A DNA stretch of 64,000 bases from Sphaerisporangium siamense (GTDB taxonomy: Bacteria; Actinomycetota; Actinomycetes; Streptosporangiales; Streptosporangiaceae). Below, piece after piece: positions 46,505 through 54,975 of this stretch. Location: contig NZ_JACHND010000001.1 of NCBI RefSeq assembly GCF_014205275.1, positions 5,890,001 through 5,954,000 of the forward strand, given 5' to 3'. The notes under the pieces are model-generated. The model had not been told where the DNA came from. It worked only from the letters and a program-made list of their open reading frames with translations, and did no database searches. The position numbers were made by a program, and so were the translations under genes. Numbering within the stretch: position 1 is the stretch's first letter; every line of letters starts with the position of its first letter.

Positions 46505-46880
46505 GGATGCGCGAACTCACCGACGAAGCCGCCGCCATCGCCGCCCGCCTCACCACAGGGCCGCTGCTGCTACGCGATCACGGCGGCGGCTTCACCCCGG
46601 TCACCGTCCAGCTCCACCGCATCTCCGCCGAATACGTCACCGGTGACCTGGGCGCCGCGCTGGCCGCCGCCCGCAAGATCCGCCCGGCCGGCCTGCCCAC
46701 CATCGAACGACGCGCCCACTACTACACCGACCTGGCCCGTGCCCACCACCTGGCCGGCGGCCGCGAGCAGTGCCCGGCCGCACTGCTGGCCGCCGAACGC
46801 CAGGCGCCGCAGGAAACCCACGCCCGCCCGGCCGTACGCGACCTCGTCCAATCACTGCTGATCTCCAGCCGGACCAGCCC
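46505..46880 (+). pseudogene. C-terminal fragment of XRE-type TPR regulator
   Basis: The open frame continuing from the VOC fragment encodes the helical C-terminal half seen in actinomycete XRE-family regulators with degenerate TPRs: LTDEAAAIAARL, FTPVTVQLHRISAEYVTGDL, GAALAAARKIRPAGLP, RRAHYYTDLARAHHLAGG and AALLAAERQAPQETHARPAV followed by RDLVQSLL. The N-terminal helix-turn-helix is missing. The junction with VOC sequence lies near 46490-46505, a chimera from recombination. The family call is by pattern from memory. Confidence 0.55.
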
Positions 46881-46972
46881 TGCCGCTGCATGGTCCTGCC
46901 GTACGCTGCGGCATCACCTGACGGGCCTGCATCGAGCCGAGGTCCTCGCCTCGGGCGGCCCGCCCACCAGCA

Positions 46973-47490
46973 TCATTCCTCCTCATCAGCGGTCGCGTTG
47001 GGATCACGCAGCTCGCGCAGGCGGCCGCCCAGTTCCGGGCGGTTGAACGGGTAGAACCCGTGAAAGTTGATGTGCTCGAACAGCAGAGGCGAAAGGCGGG
47101 CGCGGATCTCCGGCGTGACCTGGCCGCCCTTGATGCCCAGCTCGCCCCACCGACGCCACCAGCTCGCCGCCCCAGTCGGCGGTGATGTCGATCTCGGCCT
47201 GCTTGTCCACCAGCCGCGCCGACGCCGCGGCGATGCCCTCACCGTGGAAGTAGCCCTTCTCCACGCCGATCAGCCGGGCCGCGGTCAGCGCGGGCGCCCC
47301 GGCCTTGATCACCGGGATCAGGCCGACGTTGCACGAGCGGGCCACCGTCAGCGCGGCCAGGGTGATGTCGAGGTCGTCGCGGCGCACGTGCGAGCCGGTG
47401 ATGTGGGTGAAGGAGTCGAACATGCCGGTGCGGGCGTGCACCTCCAGCAGCAGTTCGGGGTAGTCGATGCGGGGCAGCATCGCGGCCACC
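46973..47490 (-). pseudogene. Tn3-family transposase remnant with internal deletion
   Basis: On the minus strand the first part reads MLPRIDYPELLLEVHARTGM, FDSFTHITGSHVRRDDLDIT, ALTVARSCNVGLIPVIKAGA, and LVDKQAEIDITADWGGELVA, which is the start of the Tn3 transposase DDE domain. A shift near 47165 leads to GIKGGQVTPEIRARLSPLLF, EHINFHGFYPFNRPELGG and LRELRDPNATADEEE, the Tn3 C-terminus. The roughly 300 residues normally between these blocks are gone. The protein is inactive. It shows that a Tn3-type transposon once inserted here. Confidence 0.75.
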
Positions 47491-47752
47491 TTTCCCCCAC
47501 CGTGACCAGGAGGGTGATCGACGCCTTCGCCGCGCGGGAGGCGGTGGACGTGCGGGCGGCGCGGGCGCGTCTGGCGGTCCTGACCGGGCGGGAGGGCCAG
47601 GTCGTCCGGGCCGTGGCCCGTGGGTTGTCCAACGGTGAGATCGCCCGCGAGCTCGTCATGAGCGAGACCACCGTCAAGGCCCACGTCAGCCGTGCCCTGA
47701 CCAAGCTGGGTCTGACCGACCGGGTCCAGATCGCGCTCCTGGTCCGCGACGC
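47491..47752 (+). pseudogene. LuxR-type response regulator, C-terminal fragment
   Basis: The frame reads LSPTVTRRVIDAFAAREAVD, then LAVLTGREGQVVRAVARGLS, NGEIARELVMSETTVKAHVS and RALTKLGLTDRVQIALLVRD: a complete LuxR/GerE helix-turn-helix with the linker of NarL-type response regulators. The receiver domain is absent, replaced by the Tn3 remnant. The natural end would be near RDA at 47750; the frame then runs into a large inverted repeat. Not functional as a two-component regulator. Confidence 0.72.
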
Positions 47753-47825
47753 CCGCCACGAAGAGACCGTCCTGCCTGGGCGTGGCATCGCTCCCTTGCC
47801 AGGCAGGACGGTCTCTTCGTGGCGG
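47753..47825. repeat. 27-bp perfect inverted repeat, 19-base loop
   Basis: Arms 47753-47779 and 47799-47825 are perfect reverse complements (CCGCCACGAAGAGACC at the outer end, GTCCTGCCTGG at the inner end). The left arm is the end of the LuxR fragment and its immediate flank. The right arm is followed by a T-rich stretch. It may act as a terminator or be a palindromic scar of a duplication or element end. Confidence 0.8.
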
Positions 47826-47871
47826 ATGGTCTTGCTCTTTTAGGTCCGTTGATTTTTCATCGCTCCCTCCG

Positions 47872-47909
47872 CCTTTACTTTGTAGATTTACTAAGTGATC
47901 GGGGTGGCG
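47872..47909. repeat. Att-like direct repeat, copy S2
   Basis: CCTTTACTTTGTAGATT followed by TACTAAGTGATCGGGGTGGCG. Same orientation as S1 and S3. The accC stop codon (47893-47891, minus strand) falls inside it. It forms the left boundary of the ACC-PKS island. Confidence 0.65.
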
Positions 47910-49249
47910 CGCATCTGCTCGACCAGGGAGGTGGTGTGCTTGGCGTACCGGAACAGCGGGTGCGCCAGCACCTCGCGCAGGAACGCCACGTTCGTGCGCA
48001 CCCCCTGCCCCCGGACGGTGCACTCCTCCAGTGCCCGGTCCGCCCGCGCCAGTGCCTGGGCGCGGGTCGGCGCCCACACCGACACCTTGGCCAGCAGCGG
48101 GTCGTAGTCGGCGGTGATCCGCGTCCCGGCCGCCGCGTGGGTGTCGACCCGGGTGAACGGGCCGCCCGGCGGGACGAACTCCTCCACCACCCCGGGCGTG
48201 GGCAGGAAGCCCCGCGCGGGGTCCTCGGCGTTGACCCGGCACTCGATCGCCGCGCCGCTCGCCGTGACGTCCTCCTGGCGCAGTGACAGCCGCCCGCCGG
48301 CCGCGACCAGGAGCTGCTCGCGCACCAGGTCGATGCCGGTGACCATCTCGGTGATCGGATGCTCCACCTGCAGCCGGCAGTTCACCTCGATGAAGTAGCA
48401 GGCGCCGTGCTCGTCCACGACGTACTCGAAGGTCCCCGCGCCGGTGTATCCGGCGGCGCGGGCGGCCCGGACGCTCAGCTCGCCCAGCCGTTCGACGGCG
48501 GCGGCCGGCAGCCCGGGCGGGGGCGTCTCCTCGATGAGCTTCTGCCGGCGCCGCTGCACCGAGCAGTCGCGCGCGCCCAGGTGCAGGACCTGGCCGTGGG
48601 CGTCGGCGAGGATCTGCACCTCCACGTGCCGGGCGGCGTCCAGGTACTTCTCGACGTAGACGCGCGGGTCGCCGAACAGGACCACCGCCTCGCGGCGGGT
48701 GGCGGCGTAGGCGCGGGCCAGGTCGCCCGGGTCGTGCACCACCGTCATCGCGCGGCCGCCGCCGCCCGCCGAGGCCTTGAGCACCACCGGGTACCCCACC
48801 CCGGCGGCCGTGCGGGCGGCCTCGCTCACCCCGGCGGCCGGGCCGTCGCCGCCGGGCAGCAGCGGCAGCCCCGCCTCGGCGGCGAACTCGCGCGCCGACA
48901 CCTTGTCGCCCAGGCGGGCGATCACTCCGGGCGGGGGGCCGATGAGGGTGATGCCGTGCGCCTGGCAGATCTCGGCGAACTCCGGGCTCTCGGACAGGAA
49001 GCCGTAGCCGGGGTGGATGGCCTCGGCGCCGCTCTGCCGCGCCGCGGCGATGAGGGCGGCCGCGTTGAGGTAGCTGCGCCGGGGGGCGGCCGGGCCGATC
49101 TGGATGGACTCGTCCGCCAGGCGCACCGCCGGGGAGTCGCGGTCCACCGTCGAGTGGGCGACCACCGTGCGGACGCCCATCTCGCGGCACGTCCGAAGCA
49201 CGCGCAGGGCGATCTCGCCCCGGTTGGCGATCAGAACTGTGGTGAACAT
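47891..49249 (-). CDS. accC: Acetyl-CoA carboxylase, biotin carboxylase subunit
   Basis: A 452-residue AccC that carboxylates biotin on AccB using ATP and bicarbonate. Domains: N-terminal VLIANRGEIALRVLRTCREM, the ATP-grasp glycine loop KASAGGGGRAMTVV, EKYLDAARHVEVQILADAHG, the catalytic region DCSVQRRRQKLIEETPPPGL, and FIEVNCRLQVEHPITEMVTG. It is the last gene of accDA-accB-accC. Its last codons and stop overlap repeat S2, so the C-terminus may have been remodelled by recombination. A dedicated copy beside PKS genes suggests supply of malonyl-CoA for the pigment. Confidence 0.95.
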   Translation of the reverse strand: MFTTVLIANRGEIALRVLRTCREMGVRTVVAHSTVDRDSPAVRLADESIQIGPAAPRRSYLNAAALIAAARQSGAEAIHPGYGFLSESPEFAEICQAHGITLIGPPPGVIARLGDKVSAREFAAEAGLPLLPGGDGPAAGVSEAARTAAGVGYPVVLKASAGGGGRAMTVVHDPGDLARAYAATRREAVVLFGDPRVYVEKYLDAARHVEVQILADAHGQVLHLGARDCSVQRRRQKLIEETPPPGLPAAAVERLGELSVRAARAAGYTGAGTFEYVVDEHGACYFIEVNCRLQVEHPITEMVTGIDLVREQLLVAAGGRLSLRQEDVTASGAAIECRVNAEDPARGFLPTPGVVEEFVPPGGPFTRVDTHAAAGTRITADYDPLLAKVSVWAPTRAQALARADRALEECTVRGQGVRTNVAFLREVLAHPLFRYAKHTTSLVEQMRATPIT

Positions 49250-49292
49250 CGCGCTCCAGCTTCCAAGCGTCCGGGTGTGCCCGGGTGAACGG

Positions 49293-49802
49293 TCAGTGGC
49301 TGTCGCAGGGCACCAGGGCCAGCAGCGGGTCCTCGTACTGCACGGGGGCGCCGTCCTCGGCGACGATCTCGCTGACCCGCCCGGCGCGCTCGGCCTGCAC
49401 GGCGTTCATCAGCTTCATCGCCTCGATGACGCCGACCTGCTGGCCCGCCTCGACCAGGTCGCCGACCTGGACGAACGGGGGCGCCCCCGGTTCGCGGGCG
49501 CGGTAGAAGGTGCCGACCATGGGCGCGGTGACCAGCACCGCGCCCTCCCGGCCCCTGTCCTGCCGCTCGGCGGGGTGGTCCGCGGGGTGCTCCTCCCCCG
49601 CCGCGGGCGTCCCCGGCGGGCAGGACCATTGGACGTCGACGGCCAGGGTGGCGGTGGAGACGGTGATCCTGCGCAACGGGGCGCGGCCGGCCGAGCCGAG
49701 CCGGGCGGCCTGCCCGACCACCCAGTCCAGGACCTGGGCGCGCTCGTCGGGGGCCGGCGGCGGCGCGGAGGGAGCTGATGGCGTGGTGGTCTCGACGGTC
49801 AT
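49293..49802 (-). CDS. accB: Acetyl-CoA carboxylase biotin carrier protein
   Basis: A 169-residue BCCP. A Pro/Ala-rich N-terminus is followed by a biotinyl domain (about 85-169): VLVTAPMVGTFYRAREPGAP, then VEAGQQVGVIEAMKLMNAVQ with the biotinylated Lys130 in EAMKLMN. GAAGGAGGAC lies 5 bases before the ATG. It carries carboxybiotin between AccC and the AccDA carboxyltransferase encoded on either side. Confidence 0.95.
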   Translation of the reverse strand: MTVETTTPSAPSAPPPAPDERAQVLDWVVGQAARLGSAGRAPLRRITVSTATLAVDVQWSCPPGTPAAGEEHPADHPAERQDRGREGAVLVTAPMVGTFYRAREPGAPPFVQVGDLVEAGQQVGVIEAMKLMNAVQAERAGRVSEIVAEDGAPVQYEDPLLALVPCDSH

Positions 49803-49881
49803 GGGCGTCCTCCTTCGAGGGTCGGGCGATTACCGGGATGCCGGGAGCGGGCCGGGCATGCCGCCGGAACGGGCGGGCGGG

Positions 49882-51732
49882 TCAGGCGGGCAGCCCGTAG
49901 CGGCGGAAGCGCGCCTTTCGGGCCCGGACCAGGCGTGCGGAGTCCTCGGGGATGAGGTCGTGCAGGGCGGCGGCGACGGCGCGTCCGACCGCGTGGGCGG
50001 TGCGCGCCGGGTCGCGGTGGGCGCCGCCCTCGGGTTCGGGGATCACCGCGTCCAGGATCCGGTGGCGCAGCAGGTCGCGGGCGCCCAGGCGCAGCGCGTC
50101 CGCAGCGGCGGGCGCGGCCGACGGGTCGCGCCACAGGATTGCCGCGCAGCCTTCGGGGCTGATCACCGAGTAGACGGCGTTGGACAGGGCCAGCACCCGG
50201 TCGGCCACCCCCAGCGCCAGGGCCCCGCCGCTGCCGCCCTCGCCGGTCACCACGGTGACGACCGGCACCGGCAGGTGTGACATCAGGCGCAGGCTCGCGG
50301 CGATGGCGTGCGCCTGGCCGCCCGCCTCGGCCTCGACCCCGGCGTAGGCGCCGGGGGTGTCGATCAGCGTGACCACCGGCAGGCCGAGCTTGCCCGCCAG
50401 CAGCATCGCGCGGGCCGCCTTGCGGAACCCGGCGGGGGTGCCCATGCCGAAGTTGCGGGCCACCAGCTCGCGGGTGTCGTGGCCCTTCTGGTGGCCGATC
50501 AGCATGACCGGCACCTGGTCCAGGCGGCCGACCCCGGCCACGATCGCCGGGCAGTCCCCCGAGGCGCGGTCGCCGCGCAGCTCGCAGAAGTCCTCCAGCA
50601 GGTGCGCGGCGTAGTCCAGGGTGGTGGGACGGCCGGGGTCGCGGGCCAGCGCCACGGCGGCCCACGCTTCGGGCCGCTCCTCGCCGGGCAGGTCGCCGGG
50701 ATCGGTCACCAGGGGCGGGGCCTCGGCCCAGGCCTGCGGGACCGGGCGGCCCCGGCGGGTCCAGGACGCCGCCGCCAGCAGCCGGGCCAGGGCGGCCCGC
50801 AGCTCGGCGCGGCGCACGACGCCGTCCACCAGGCCACCGGCCAGCAGGGTCTCGGCGGTCTGGAAGCCCTCCGGCAGGGTCTGGCCGAGGGTTCCGGCGA
50901 TCACGCGGGGGCCGGCGAAGCCCATGTGCGCTCCGGCCTCGGCGAGGATCACGTCGGCCAGGGTGGCGTAGGAGGCGGCCACTCCCCCGTAGGTGGGGTC
51001 GGTGACCACCGAGACCGTCAGCAGCCCGGCCTCGTCCAGATCGCCCAGGGCCTGGCTGGTCTTGGCCATCTGCATCAGCGCCAGCGCGCCCTCCTGCATG
51101 CGCGCCCCGCCGGAGGCGGTGACCAGTACCAGCGGGACGCCCGCGGCGAGGGCGTGCTCGGCGGCGGCGGTCACCCGCTCCCCCACCGCGCAGCCCAGGC
51201 TGCCGCCCATGAACGCGAAGTCCATGACGGCCACGACGGCGCGGTGCCCGCCGATGGCGGCCCGGCCGCACACCACCGCCTCCTCCAGGCCGGTGGCGCT
51301 GCGCGCCTGCTCCAGGCGGAGGGGGTAGGGGCGGGTGTCGGTGAAGCCCAGCGGGTCGCCCAGCGTGGGCGCGGCGGCCAGCGGGGTGAAGGATCCGGGG
51401 TCGACGAGGTGGTCCAGCCGCTCGGCGGCGCCGAGCCGGTCGTGGTGGGCGCAGGTGGGGCAGACCCGCAGGTCCCGCCGGAAGTGCTCGCCGTACACGG
51501 GGGCGGCGCATCCGGGGCACCGCACCCACAGCGGGCGCTCCTCCTGCGGTGACGGCTCGGCGGCCTTCCTCGCGGGTGGGGCGAGGGGTCCAGGAGCGAT
51601 CACCACCGAAGCAGTCCTCGGAGGGGATGGCGCGGCAGCCGTCGGAAGGGACGTCAAAGCGGACACCGGCGCGGACGCCGGCGTGCGTCGTGAGGCCGGT
51701 TCCGCGGCGGGTGTGGCGGTCACGCGGCCCAC
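49882..51732 (-). CDS. Acetyl-CoA carboxylase carboxyltransferase, beta-alpha fusion
   Basis: A 616-residue fusion of AccD (beta, about 60-330) and AccA (alpha, about 360-616). The beta part has a four-Cys zinc ribbon (WVRCPGCAAPVY and RVCPTCAHHDRL) and the LVTASGGARMQEGALALMQM crotonase-like core. The alpha part has GHQKGHDTRELVARNFGMGT and TGEGGSGGALALGVADRVLA. It moves carboxyl from biotin to acetyl-CoA. The N-terminal 60 residues are Ala/Pro-rich, so the exact start is uncertain; GTG 51723 would overlap the stop of a small upstream frame by 4 bp. Fused AccDA forms are found in other aromatic polyketide loci. Confidence 0.92.
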   Translation of the reverse strand: MGRVTATPAAEPASRRTPASAPVSALTSLPTAAAPSPPRTASVVIAPGPLAPPARKAAEPSPQEERPLWVRCPGCAAPVYGEHFRRDLRVCPTCAHHDRLGAAERLDHLVDPGSFTPLAAAPTLGDPLGFTDTRPYPLRLEQARSATGLEEAVVCGRAAIGGHRAVVAVMDFAFMGGSLGCAVGERVTAAAEHALAAGVPLVLVTASGGARMQEGALALMQMAKTSQALGDLDEAGLLTVSVVTDPTYGGVAASYATLADVILAEAGAHMGFAGPRVIAGTLGQTLPEGFQTAETLLAGGLVDGVVRRAELRAALARLLAAASWTRRGRPVPQAWAEAPPLVTDPGDLPGEERPEAWAAVALARDPGRPTTLDYAAHLLEDFCELRGDRASGDCPAIVAGVGRLDQVPVMLIGHQKGHDTRELVARNFGMGTPAGFRKAARAMLLAGKLGLPVVTLIDTPGAYAGVEAEAGGQAHAIAASLRLMSHLPVPVVTVVTGEGGSGGALALGVADRVLALSNAVYSVISPEGCAAILWRDPSAAPAAADALRLGARDLLRHRILDAVIPEPEGGAHRDPARTAHAVGRAVAAALHDLIPEDSARLVRARKARFRRYGLPA

Positions 51733-51944
51733 CCCCGTACCGGCGGCCGCCGTCTCGCCGTAACGGCCTCGGGCACCGGCCCGGCCAGAACCCCGCTCCT
51801 CGGCCCGATCCCGGACTCGATCTCGGACATGAGCCCGGACTTCGTTTCAGCGTGGCCGCCGGCCCTGCCGGGGCGGCTTGCGGGGCCGGGTGCGGGGGTG
51901 GTCGCAGGCGTGGTCGTGGGTGTGATGCCCGCGTGTGGTCGCAT
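51720..51944 (-). CDS. Small hypothetical ORF coupled to accDA
   Basis: A 74-codon frame whose ATG (51944) has a strong GGGAGGA ribosome site 6 bases upstream. Its TGA (51722-51720) overlaps the GTG at 51723 of accDA in the GTGA manner. The protein (MRPHAGITPTTTPATTPAPG, then a Gly/Arg-rich tail) has no recognisable domain. It could be a leader peptide that couples translation to accDA, or chance. Confidence 0.35.
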   Translation of the reverse strand: MRPHAGITPTTTPATTPAPGPASRPGRAGGHAETKSGLMSEIESGIGPRSGVLAGPVPEAVTARRRPPVRGWAA

Positions 51945-52479
51945 GACTGTCCTCCCGTGACTGCCGCGGGGCGCGCCGGGCGAGCGGCGGGCCTCCTCCC
52001 GCACACCATCGCGCGGGACGCTGGTCGGCCGCTTGGGGGGTGATGGAGCCGTCCTGGACCGGGACGGCGGACCGCGGCACTCAGCGGCGGTTCCGGGCGG
52101 ACCACGGGCAGGGCCGCGGCGGCGCCGTGAGGTCCGGACGACGCCGCGCCGTAGGTCACCTGAGGCCGTGCGCGGAGTCCTCGCCGCGCTCTTCCACGGG
52201 CTCGGCCACTTTATACCGGAATTATGCCCTATTTCATATCAAAACAGACGGCGCCGGAGCCGCGTTTCGACGCCGGGAGGTGGTGCGGCATCACCGGATA
52301 ATCCCGGGCGAGGTCAAGAATAGAGGGGCAGACCAGGACTTTTTCGCAGTTTTTATGCTCATGAGCCATCTTTCCGGAAGTTCCGATAAGCGAGTTCATC
52401 TAAATTCGAGAGGTCCACCAGACGCCGGGCGTCCCCGGCGCCGCGGCCGGCACGACGTCGAGGATCATGCGGAGATCAC
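51945..52479. other. Divergent promoter region between ACC and PKS operons
   Basis: About 535 bases with no supported gene. From about 52200 on it is distinctly AT-rich (for example TTTATACC at 52211, ACTTTTTCGCAGTTTTTATG at 52339-52358). It must hold the promoters of the minus-strand ACC operon and the plus-strand SARP gene. TTTCCGG at 52371 and GTTCCGA at 52380 look repeated but are 9 bp apart, not the 11 bp of known SARP sites. Confidence 0.5.
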
Positions 52480-54555
52480 ATGGAATTCCGGGTGCTGGGT
52501 TCGCTGCAAGTCGTCGACGACGGCGCCGATCTGACGCCGAGCGCGGCCAAGGTGCGGGCGGTGCTGGCGATGCTGGTGCTGCGGCACAACCAGATCGTGT
52601 CCACCCGTGAGCTCATCGACGAGCTGTGGGGCGAGCGTCCCCCCGCGACCGCGCTGCCCACCTTGCACACCTACGTCTACAAGCTGCGCAAGATGCTCGG
52701 CGCCGGCGGCCCGGCCTCGGTGGTCACCCAGCCCTACGGGTACCTGCTGGCCACCACGCCCGAGACCATCGACGTGTTCCGCTTCGACCGGCTGGTGGCC
52801 GAGGGGTGGAACGGCCTGGAGCGGGGCGACCCCCAGCACGCCACCGACACCCTGTCCCAGGCGCTGGCGCTGTGGCGGGGGCCGGCGCTGGCCAACCTGG
52901 CCGCGGGAGAGCTGCTGTCGGCGCAGATCACCCGTCTGGAGGAGAGCAGGCTGCGGGCCCTGCAACTGCGCCTGGCGGCCGACCTGGGCCTGGGCAGGCA
53001 CCGGGAGCTGATCAGCGAGCTGAAGGAGCTGATCGCGACCTACCCCCTCAACGAGGACTTCTACGCCAAGCTCATGACCGCGCTCTACCAGGTGGGGCGG
53101 CGCGGCGAGGCCCTTGAGGTGTTCCAGAACCTGCGGCAGGTGCTGGTCGGGCAGCTCGGCCTGGAACCCTCCCCGGCGCTGTGCCGGCTGCAGCAGCGCC
53201 TGCTGTCGGCCGATCCCGGCCTGGAGCAGCCGGGGCTGGACCAGCCGGGCCTGATGGACCGGCCGCCCTCCGCCGAGGTGCCCGCGCCGCCGCCCGCGCG
53301 CGCCGCGGAGGTCAAACCGGCGCAGCTTCCTCCCGACATCGGCGACTTCGTGGGGCGCGGCCCGGTGGTGGAGCGGATCGCGGCGGCGCTGGCCGGGACG
53401 GCGGAGGCGGGAACGGCGGTGCGGGTGATCTGCGTCAGCGGCATGCCGGGGGTGGGGCAGACGGCGCTGGCCGTGCACGCCGCCCACCGGGTGCGCGCCG
53501 CGTTCCCCTCCGGCCAGTTGTTCGCCGGGCTCGGCGGGGCGGTCCCGGCCGACCCCGGGGAGGTGCTGGCGGGATTTCTGCGGGCGGCGGGCGTGGCGCC
53601 GGGGGACGTGCCGGCCGACCGGGACGAGCGCAGCAAGCTGTTCCGTAGCTGGTGCAGCGACCGGCAGGTGCTGATCGTGCTGGACGACGCCGCCGGGGCC
53701 GCGCAGATCCAGCCGCTGCTGCCCGGTTCGCCGGGGTGCGCGGTGATCGTCACCAGCCGGTTCGGGATGCACGGGTTCGCCGGCGCGTGCATGGTGGAGC
53801 TGGACCCGCTCAGCCAGGAGGAGGGCCTGGAGCTGCTCGGCAAGATCGTGGGGCCGGCGCGGCTGAGCGCCGAGCGGCACGCGGCCGAGCGGATCGTGCG
53901 GCTGTGCGGGCGTCTGCCGCTCGCGCTGCGGTGCGCGGGGGCGCGGCTGGCCGCCGGGCAGGGCCTGACGCTCGGCGGGTTCGCCGACCGTCTTGAGGAT
54001 CCCCGCACGCGGCTGGCCGACCTGGCGGTGGCCGACCTGGACGTGCGCACCGCCTTCCGCGGCACCTACGACCGGCTGGGCGGCCCGGAGCGCAGCCTGT
54101 TCCGCCTGCTCGGCCTGCTGCAGACTCCTGACATCACCACGCGGCAGACCGGCGCGCTGCTGGGCTGCGAGGTCGACCACGCCGAGCGGCTGCTGGCCCG
54201 GCTGGCCGACTGCCGGCTGCTGTCGGCCAGGCCCGGGCAGGGCGAGGTCCGCTACGGCGTCCACGAGCTGGTGCGGTTGTTCGCGCGCGAGTGCCTGGAG
54301 CGTGAGCTGGACGCCTTCGGCGCCCAGGAGGCCGGGACCCGCGCGGCCGAACCGGTGCCGGCCCCGGCCGAGCCGGGCACGGCGGAGGGATCCGTCCCCG
54401 CGCGGGCCGCGGCCGTCCCGGGGAGCCGCGGCGCCGAGCCGGTCGGCGAGCACTCCGCCGAACGGCCCCGGGAGCACGCCGACCGGACCGGGCCGGTCCT
54501 GGTGCCGCGCGCCCCGTGGGTCAACGGCGCCCCCGCCCACGTCCTGGGCCCGTGA
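52480..54555 (+). CDS. SARP-type regulator with NB-ARC-like domain
   Basis: A 691-residue AfsR-like activator. Residues 1-95: OmpR-like DNA-binding domain (MEFRVLGSLQVVDDGADLTP, STRELIDELWGERPP). Residues 95-240: bacterial transcriptional activation domain (FRFDRLVAEGWNGLERGDPQ, YPLNEDFYAKLMTALYQVGR). From about 290: a nucleotide-binding STAND region. Its Walker A reads GMPGVGQTAL, with Gln327 in place of the usual Lys; Walker B is VLIVLDDAAG. The Pro-rich tail lacks the TPR region of full AfsR. It is first in the PKS strand and is the probable pathway activator for the PKS and perhaps the divergent ACC genes. Confidence 0.92.
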   Translation: MEFRVLGSLQVVDDGADLTPSAAKVRAVLAMLVLRHNQIVSTRELIDELWGERPPATALPTLHTYVYKLRKMLGAGGPASVVTQPYGYLLATTPETIDVFRFDRLVAEGWNGLERGDPQHATDTLSQALALWRGPALANLAAGELLSAQITRLEESRLRALQLRLAADLGLGRHRELISELKELIATYPLNEDFYAKLMTALYQVGRRGEALEVFQNLRQVLVGQLGLEPSPALCRLQQRLLSADPGLEQPGLDQPGLMDRPPSAEVPAPPPARAAEVKPAQLPPDIGDFVGRGPVVERIAAALAGTAEAGTAVRVICVSGMPGVGQTALAVHAAHRVRAAFPSGQLFAGLGGAVPADPGEVLAGFLRAAGVAPGDVPADRDERSKLFRSWCSDRQVLIVLDDAAGAAQIQPLLPGSPGCAVIVTSRFGMHGFAGACMVELDPLSQEEGLELLGKIVGPARLSAERHAAERIVRLCGRLPLALRCAGARLAAGQGLTLGGFADRLEDPRTRLADLAVADLDVRTAFRGTYDRLGGPERSLFRLLGLLQTPDITTRQTGALLGCEVDHAERLLARLADCRLLSARPGQGEVRYGVHELVRLFARECLERELDAFGAQEAGTRAAEPVPAPAEPGTAEGSVPARAAAVPGSRGAEPVGEHSAERPREHADRTGPVLVPRAPWVNGAPAHVLGP

Positions 54556-54645
54556 CCGGCGGACCAGGCGGGCTCTAGGCCGGCATCAGCGGCATTCCAG
54601 ACGCTCCGGAAACCATTGCGGTCGAAGGATGAAAGGAGACGTCTG

Positions 54646-54975
54646 GTGCATCGGACGCTAATCGTGGCACGGATGGAGCCCTCCGAGACGGAGGCGGTCG
54701 CCAAGATCTTCGCCGACTCGGACGCCAGCGACCTGCCCCACCTGATCGGGGTGTCGCGGCGCACGCTCTTCCGTTTCCACGAGCTCTACTTCCACCTCGT
54801 CGAGGCCGACCAGGACATCACCCCCGACCTGTACAAGGCGCGCAGCCACCCGCTGTACGCGGAGATCAACCAGCGGCTGAGCGAGCACATCCGGCCCTAC
54901 GACCCCGACTGGCGCGAGCCCAAGGACGCCATGGCCGAGCCGTTCTACACCTGGGAGGCCGAGGGCCGTGACTGA
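54646..54975 (+). CDS. TcmI-type polyketide cyclase
   Basis: A 109-residue Cyclase_polyket protein (TcmI, WhiE-ORFVII, CurG relatives). Features: VHRTLIVARMEPSETEAVAK, IGVSRRTLFRFHELYFHLVE, YKARSHPLYAEINQRLSEHI, RPYDPDWREPKDAMAEPFY. The GTG start at 54646 has AAAGGAGA upstream. In tetracenomycin synthesis TcmI closes the last ring of the aromatic polyketide. It overlaps the cupin gene by 8 bp. Confidence 0.93.
   Translation: MHRTLIVARMEPSETEAVAKIFADSDASDLPHLIGVSRRTLFRFHELYFHLVEADQDITPDLYKARSHPLYAEINQRLSEHIRPYDPDWREPKDAMAEPFYTWEAEGRD

Noticed and set aside
47873-47893. Attachment site within a tRNA gene
   Set aside because: None of the three repeats lies in a tRNA-like sequence, so this is not a classical tRNA-targeted integrative element.
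52371-52386. SARP binding repeats TTTCCGG/GTTCCGA
   Set aside because: Spacing is 9 bp rather than the 11 or 22 bp typical of SARP heptamer sites, and only two copies are seen.
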